Origin: Acanthochromis polyacanthus
Taxonomy: Eukaryota; Chordata; Actinopteri; Pomacentridae
Direction: 5' to 3'
NCBI RefSeq assembly: GCF_021347895.1
Contig: NC_067131.1
Span: 9,762,653 to 9,826,652, forward strand
Length of the DNA: 64,000 nucleotides
Of the stretch, positions 59,221 through 64,000 are shown piece after piece; positions within the stretch are counted from its first letter, which is position 1; each line of letters starts with the position of its first letter. Under the pieces are notes generated by a model that did no database searches, was not told the origin of the DNA, and worked only from the letters and a program-made list of their open reading frames with translations. Both the position numbers and the translations under genes were made by a program.

Positions 59221-59356
59221 TTTGTCAGACAGACTCTACTTAAGTGATTCCTTCACTGAACAGGTCTGGAGGTAATCAGGCTTGGGTGTGATCAGTGACA
59301 TTTTACTCGCTTTCACAAAAACGTGACTAGCCACACTTAAATCATGATTTAACAGG

Positions 59357-59580
59357 AGGGGCAATTACTTTTTCACCTGGGGTCAGGTAGGTTTGGATAG
59401 CTTTTTTCCTTAAAAAAAATAAATCATCATTTAAAAACTGCATTTTGTGTTTACTTTGGTTATCTTTGTCTAATATTTAACTTTTTTGATGGTCCTACAC
59501 ATCAAAGACCATCAAAAAATATAAATAAATATAAAAAAATAAGAATGCGAGAAGGGGGCAAATACTTTTTCACTGCGCTG
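59357..59580 (-). repeat. Right IR/DR terminal repeat of the Tc1-like element
   Basis: The inner direct repeat is at 59358-59374 and the outer one at 59554-59572. Overall it is the reverse complement of the left repeat, with scattered changes and small indels. Confidence 0.85.
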
Positions 59581-60110
59581 TCTTTACAACCACAACAATT
59601 AGTTTACTTTTCCATCTTCATTCTTTTTTTTTCTGCCAGTTAAATTTAAAGACGGTGCATTTCTTCTGCTCTGACTGTATCTATACATCCCATAGCATAC
59701 GAACACAAGTCATCCCTGATGTCAAGGGTCCACATAGGCACGAGCAACATCACTGAGAATCTGATTAAAAAATGCCAGACAGAAAAGATGTGCAGCGCAA
59801 ATGTGCGTGGGACGCACAAGACAACATCTTGTGCATCTGCTCAGAGTGCACGTCCGCCGACAATTCCTCTTTTGCAGAAACATAAAGAGAAGAGGAGGAG
59901 AAGGGGGGAAAAAAAAAGAAAACTGAGGAAGGCAGCGGGCTTGTTGGCAGCCATATTGGCCGACTGATTTATTACTTTTCTCACATCCACCTGTTGTTTT
60001 CATAGGGCCTAATTAGAAGCCTGCTGCGTGTGTCATAAAGAAACGTCACTCACACAAACACGGGGGCAGTCGTGAAAAAATCCGATGCGCCCGAAATAAA
60101 CGAGGTAAGA
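59580..60110. other. Intergenic segment, nothing recognised
   Basis: Mixed sequence with a purine-rich patch at 59880-59925. The minus frame 59722-60003 is composition-driven. Confidence 0.55.
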
Positions 60111-60119
60111 AATATTTGC

Positions 60120-60700
60120 TGTCATCGGCCATCGAGGCCACACAGCTTCGGCTATTTTGACATCTCAGGGCTCTACTGCGCAGAACTCTTTTAGAGGAGA
60201 GCGACGTTAAAATCTCACTTTATAGCACCCTAAATTTAACTGGATATTTCCCTCTTTGTGCCCTCTTCACCCCTCTTTCTCCCCCTTAGCATCCCCTCTT
60301 TATCGCTTCCACACATCTCTCTTCCTCTCCCTCTCGCCTTCTTTCCATTTCTAGGCCCTGCAGATTGTCACTGTTATTTACCAAATATAGTCTGACAAAG
60401 AAGAAGTGGGATTTTTTACTGATTGAAGATCAAAGTAGCAAAGTCTCCTCCTCGAAGCCCGCCCCTTCTATTAGCCGCCCTTAAGAACAGAGGAAAACAT
60501 CAATTTCTCGCACATCAATGGCGGCTTCATAATCAATTGAAAAAGACACTTGTATGGGGATGCAAATCTTATCTTTGTCTTATTAGAGCTTTTAGAAGAT
60601 GCATGTCGGGATTTAATGTTATGAAATAAAAGGGGGTCGCTTTTTTTAATCTAAAGATGCAGAGGCGTTAGTAATGGTCGAAATCAAAGCCCAGAGACTG
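60120..60700. promoter_or_regulatory. Candidate conserved non-coding block with a TCF/LEF site
   Basis: Non-repetitive DNA with motif clusters: AGATCAAAG (60427-60435, an exact TCF/LEF consensus), GCAAAG shortly after, TCATAATCAATTG, ATGGGGATGCAAATC (an octamer, near 60558) and CTTATCTTTGTC. Between 60240 and 60350 there is a pyrimidine-rich interruption. If the neighbour is tcf7l2, a TCF site in its upstream DNA would fit autoregulation, but this is speculation. Confidence 0.35.
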
Positions 60701-61219
60701 TGGTAATTACTGGAGGAGTTTGCCTATCCTTATTAATATTGATCAAATATTACTGTGATCTGATCTCTGGGCTTATGATGAATTTGGAAGGTGGTTAACG
60801 AGCACAAAGAGGAACATGGCACTCCTTTCCCCCCCATGCAACAACCACGAGCGCTTGTCCGTTTTCCTTCTTGTCGAGACTTTTTTGACCATAAAAAGTA
60901 GAAAGAGCAGGAAAAATGCAGTCGCGTTTGAAGTTCTCGCTCACAGCTCGACATCTTTCTCGTACGGCCGCGTTTCTTTCTTTCTTTTTTTTTTTTTTTT
61001 GCCTTGAGTCGTAACAAGGTGATGCATGCTCACGCTGTTTTTGAGTACTGGAAGAAGACAGTTGTGTCAAAGGGAATTCAAGGTTGCTTTTTCATTGACC
61101 TGATGATGATGTGCAGCGCTTTCAAATGGCCCTAAATAAGCTGATGTCCTCTGGGCAAAGGGGATGCACAAAACGCACTGATTCATCCAGCAACAATGCC
61201 GCAGATGATCACAGAATGT

Positions 61220-61640
61220 TAAAAGATCCTCATTTTGAAGTGTAAATAAGGCCGGCTCTAAAGTGTTGCCGGTAAGGGCACAATTTCAGCACAATACATC
61301 CCAATTCTGGTAAGTTTTACTTAAGTGGCGACCAAAGACAGGATTTCATGCCCCCGAATATACATTGTGCATCACAGGGGGATCGTGAAAAGGTGGAAAA
61401 TTCATTAATGTTTATTTCATTGAAATTCATATATCGAAATCCTCCAGCAATGAACACATAAACAAAAGAGTGTGGGGGCTTTGGAGCCACCCATGTGGAA
61501 AGCATCGATTGCAGCTCGCTTGAAGCCTTCAGGAGTCTATTGGACATAAAACTTGAGGCCAATTGATTTTTCTGCATTAATTTCTCAATTAGGATTTTGG
61601 AAGACGACCACGAGGGCTGCAGCCAAAACACTCCGGTTCA
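61220..61640. promoter_or_regulatory. Candidate conserved non-coding block
   Basis: Non-repetitive, homeodomain-rich DNA: AAATTCATTAATGTTTATTTC, CATCGATTGCAGCTC, CCAATTGATTTTTC, GCATTAATTTCTCAATTAGG. The dense ATTA/TAAT cores and the CATTAATG palindrome resemble developmental enhancers. No coding frame of note. Confidence 0.35.
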
Positions 61641-64000
61641 GGCGGAAGCATGAAAGCTTTGGGGCCTTATTGTTGTTGTCGAGGGTGCACATTTGTGTGT
61701 GCGTCCACGCCGAATCTCATCTACCTAACGGAGAACTGTGATTATGAAGGATTTTGGGATCAATTTTCAGGAATACCTGAGAGGTAATCAATATTTGAAC
61801 CAACTGTGCCCTGAAACTTCCTTACACTCACATCCCTCCATCAGAGTCGAACACTAAAACAAAAGACCAGCAGACCTTTAAGAGCAGCTGTGAGAGTACA
61901 GTGTGTGTCATACCGACAACAAAGAGCATTTCAACAAAGAGATGAATTACACAGCTAAATATGTACTTTGGTGTATTTTGTTGCCCTCGTCGCTTTTTAC
62001 CTTCTGCCGTCTTTTTATGGGGAGAGAGAAAAGAAAATCTGCCAAAAAAAACAAATGTTTAATTGTTATATCTAGAGCCACGTCTATTAACTCAGCGACA
62101 GATGAGGGTTTTTAAAACATGATTGTTTCTGACACATACAGTAGCTTGAAGGGGTCCCTGCTAGAAAAATGGTGTGAATTTTAACACAAAGTTATGTGCA
62201 TTTAAAGCTTTAAACCACCATTTTCTTGCTTGAACTTTGGCTCCAACCCAAAACCTCTCAGTCAAAGTCATTTAATATCACAAAATGTATCTGACAACTA
62301 TAATTTCTGAGATTTTACGAGCCAGGCTTAGTCATGATGGTGCAATATATTAATTAAAACAATATCAATGTTGCAATAAAACCCTGAAATTGAGCAATTG
62401 AGTGGTTTTACTTTAGATATTTAGATACAAGAACAGTGTGCTGTGCTTCAGGGAGCTATTTAATGCAGAATTCCACTTGATAATAGAAATACAAGTAGTT
62501 TGAAGGACCCAAATGCTGCTATTTTATGGCTTAGATCGTGTAATCAAGGTTTAAAACCACTTGTCATATGAGCTATATGCGCTTAAGCATCTCAAGTGCT
62601 GTTTATAGATATATGAGGTACAAACTGATTTATATGGAGATGAATAAAGAAAAAATAGACATAATTCATAATATTACCAGAGCAAACACATGTCATACTT
62701 GCGTTAAATATGGCAAATATATAAAAGCACATACAGACTAGTTGGTGTTTTTCTTAATATACTCTCCTCACAATCTAATTATTTCTTGCAAATAATCTAA
62801 TGAATTGATTTTTGTCATGTCGGTTTTACAAAGCAAAGCTAACCTTTTTTGATTAATAAAAAAGTTTCTATACCTGTGGCTGCATTCACAATCTGACAAG
62901 CAGATTGTGATCTAGATCTATATGTTGTTTTTTTCCCTGCTTCTCTTTGTTAGCTGATAATGACAGCAATATGTGACTGCGGCGATACGAGCCTTTGCAT
63001 CAACTATAACCTGCTCACAACTTAACCTTGGATGATGTTTAGCTTTCTTTTGACCCGCACTGTACAAAGAATGAGGACTGAAGTCTCATTAATGGGCTTC
63101 GTCTTCCATTCCGTTAATGAAAACATAGCCAAATGAACACGCCGTTGCTCTGATTTCTACTGAGAGGCGACTCATTTGACTCAAGGTCACGTCTCCATTG
63201 TGTCGCTCGTTAATAAGTGTGCACGTAGAGCGTTAAAGATGCAACTGGTTCTCTGTACTGAAGCTTTTTCCAAGAATTTATAGCACTGAAAGGGCAAAAA
63301 AAAACAACAACGCTACTTTACAACTCGGCAAACGAGCACTAATGTCAAGTTTAAATGAGCTTACTTTATGCTTGAGATGATTTCTTTAGTTTCTCTTTGT
63401 GGTTTCATTTGATTTCCTGCAAACAATAATGAAATAATTAACTGTGTTTGGACTCAAAAATGGCAACAAATACACACAAACTTTGCTCAAAACTTGCACG
63501 CAGTCGCACAAAGACAACCTGCCTCCATCGTGCACGTAATGACTCTTCATTCAGACCCCAAAAGGTCAACTTGTCCTCACTGTGATTTTAATTAAGGCTC
63601 CGTTGTCAGGACCTTGAAGAAGACACAGCTCCTTCTTTTTCCTCATTCACAATAAGGCCTCCTGCTTCCTGTTTGAGGAAGTGCTTTCTATGAGATGCTC
63701 CCAGTCGCTTAACCAACAATCAGAAAGAGTTTCTCCCTATTTAAAGCACAGAGATGTGGAGGGCCTTCTTAGACCACCATCAGAGAAAAGGGAGAATTCC
63801 CATTTTCTCCTCGGACACAAAGCCGAGGTCAACAACAAGCTGCTTTCTCTACGTTTGTCCTGTGCATCTGCTTTCAGCTTTTGTTTTCCGACTGAAAAAC
63901 AAACAAAGGTCAGAGATTAAAATTCGTTGTCCGACTTTTGCCTCAGCGGCTCGCCAGCTGACAAACCAAACATCTCGGCTTCGTCAGGACGTTGCAGTCA
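61640..64000. other. Intergenic segment, nothing firm recognised
   Basis: AT-rich DNA with a perfect 10-bp inverted repeat at 62886-62910. Positions 63000-63250 are non-repetitive and GC-balanced (for example CATTAATGGGC near 63088) and could be another regulatory block. No gene was recognised up to the window edge. Confidence 0.5.
62886..62910. repeat. Perfect 10-bp inverted repeat
   Basis: TCACAATCTG (62886-62895) and CAGATTGTGA (62901-62910) with a 5-base loop, followed by a TCTAGATCTA run. It could fold as a short hairpin or bind a dimer. Confidence 0.6.

Larger units (their letters stand above)
58088..59580 (-). mobile_element. Tc1-like transposon with IR/DR ends, inactive
   Basis: The element starts CAGTGCTGTCCAAAAGTATT and ends, on the other strand, CAGCGCAGTGAAAAAGTATT. 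The terminal inverted repeats are long (about 58088-58300 and 59357-59580). Each contains an outer AAAAGTATTTGCCCCC-type and an inner AAAAGTAATTGCCCC-type direct repeat, the IR/DR layout seen in Sleeping Beauty-like elements of fish. A broken minus-strand transposase lies between. The expected TA duplication is not intact on either side, pointing to age. At about 1.49 kb it is close to full length for the family. Confidence 0.88.

Overview
The window is vertebrate nuclear DNA, most probably from a teleost fish. Coding density is very low, introns are spliced GT-AG, there are long (CA)n and (TC)n microsatellites, and the mobile-element debris is of fish type: a Tc1-like transposon with IR/DR ends, a hAT-type MITE, an L2-like LINE and a tRNA-derived SINE. 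I see no prokaryotic features, no CRISPR array and no virus-derived gene that I can support.

The only protein-coding gene I can defend is vti1a on the + strand, seen as its last two coding exons. The penultimate exon (2992-3053) encodes the end of the Qb-SNARE helix and the terminal exon (37153-37246) encodes the transmembrane anchor and stop codon. They join in frame across an intron of about 34.1 kb. Positions 1-2991 belong to the preceding intron. A 3' UTR with two candidate poly(A) signals follows to about 38.45 kb.

Layout: 1-2991, intron with a (CA)n tract and a LINE-like scrap. 3054-37152, the giant intron, with microsatellites, two complementary G-rich runs (9.7 and 10.2 kb), a nested repeat cluster at 33.3-34.7 kb, and several non-repetitive blocks that look like conserved regulatory elements. 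37247-38450, 3' UTR. 38450-64000, gene-free DNA. In human, VTI1A is followed in the same orientation by TCF7L2, so this tract is plausibly the vti1a-tcf7l2 intergenic region. It carries regulatory-looking blocks near 39, 55.4, 60.4 and 61.3 kb, interrupted by a mobile-element zone (46.7-47.5, 52.7-53.2 and 58.1-59.6 kb).

The most interesting observations are: (1) the exon-intron boundary of vti1a's penultimate exon creates an in-frame stop inside the splice donor, so any transcript ending in the giant intron would encode an anchorless SNARE; (2) a hAT-type MITE with a perfect 8-bp target duplication sits inside an older Tc1-like transposase fragment; (3) a Tc1-like element has IR/DR ends and a catalytic Asp-to-Asn change; (4) several perfect palindromes and TCF/LEF-type sites occur in unexplained non-coding DNA. 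I found no convincing new multi-gene system.
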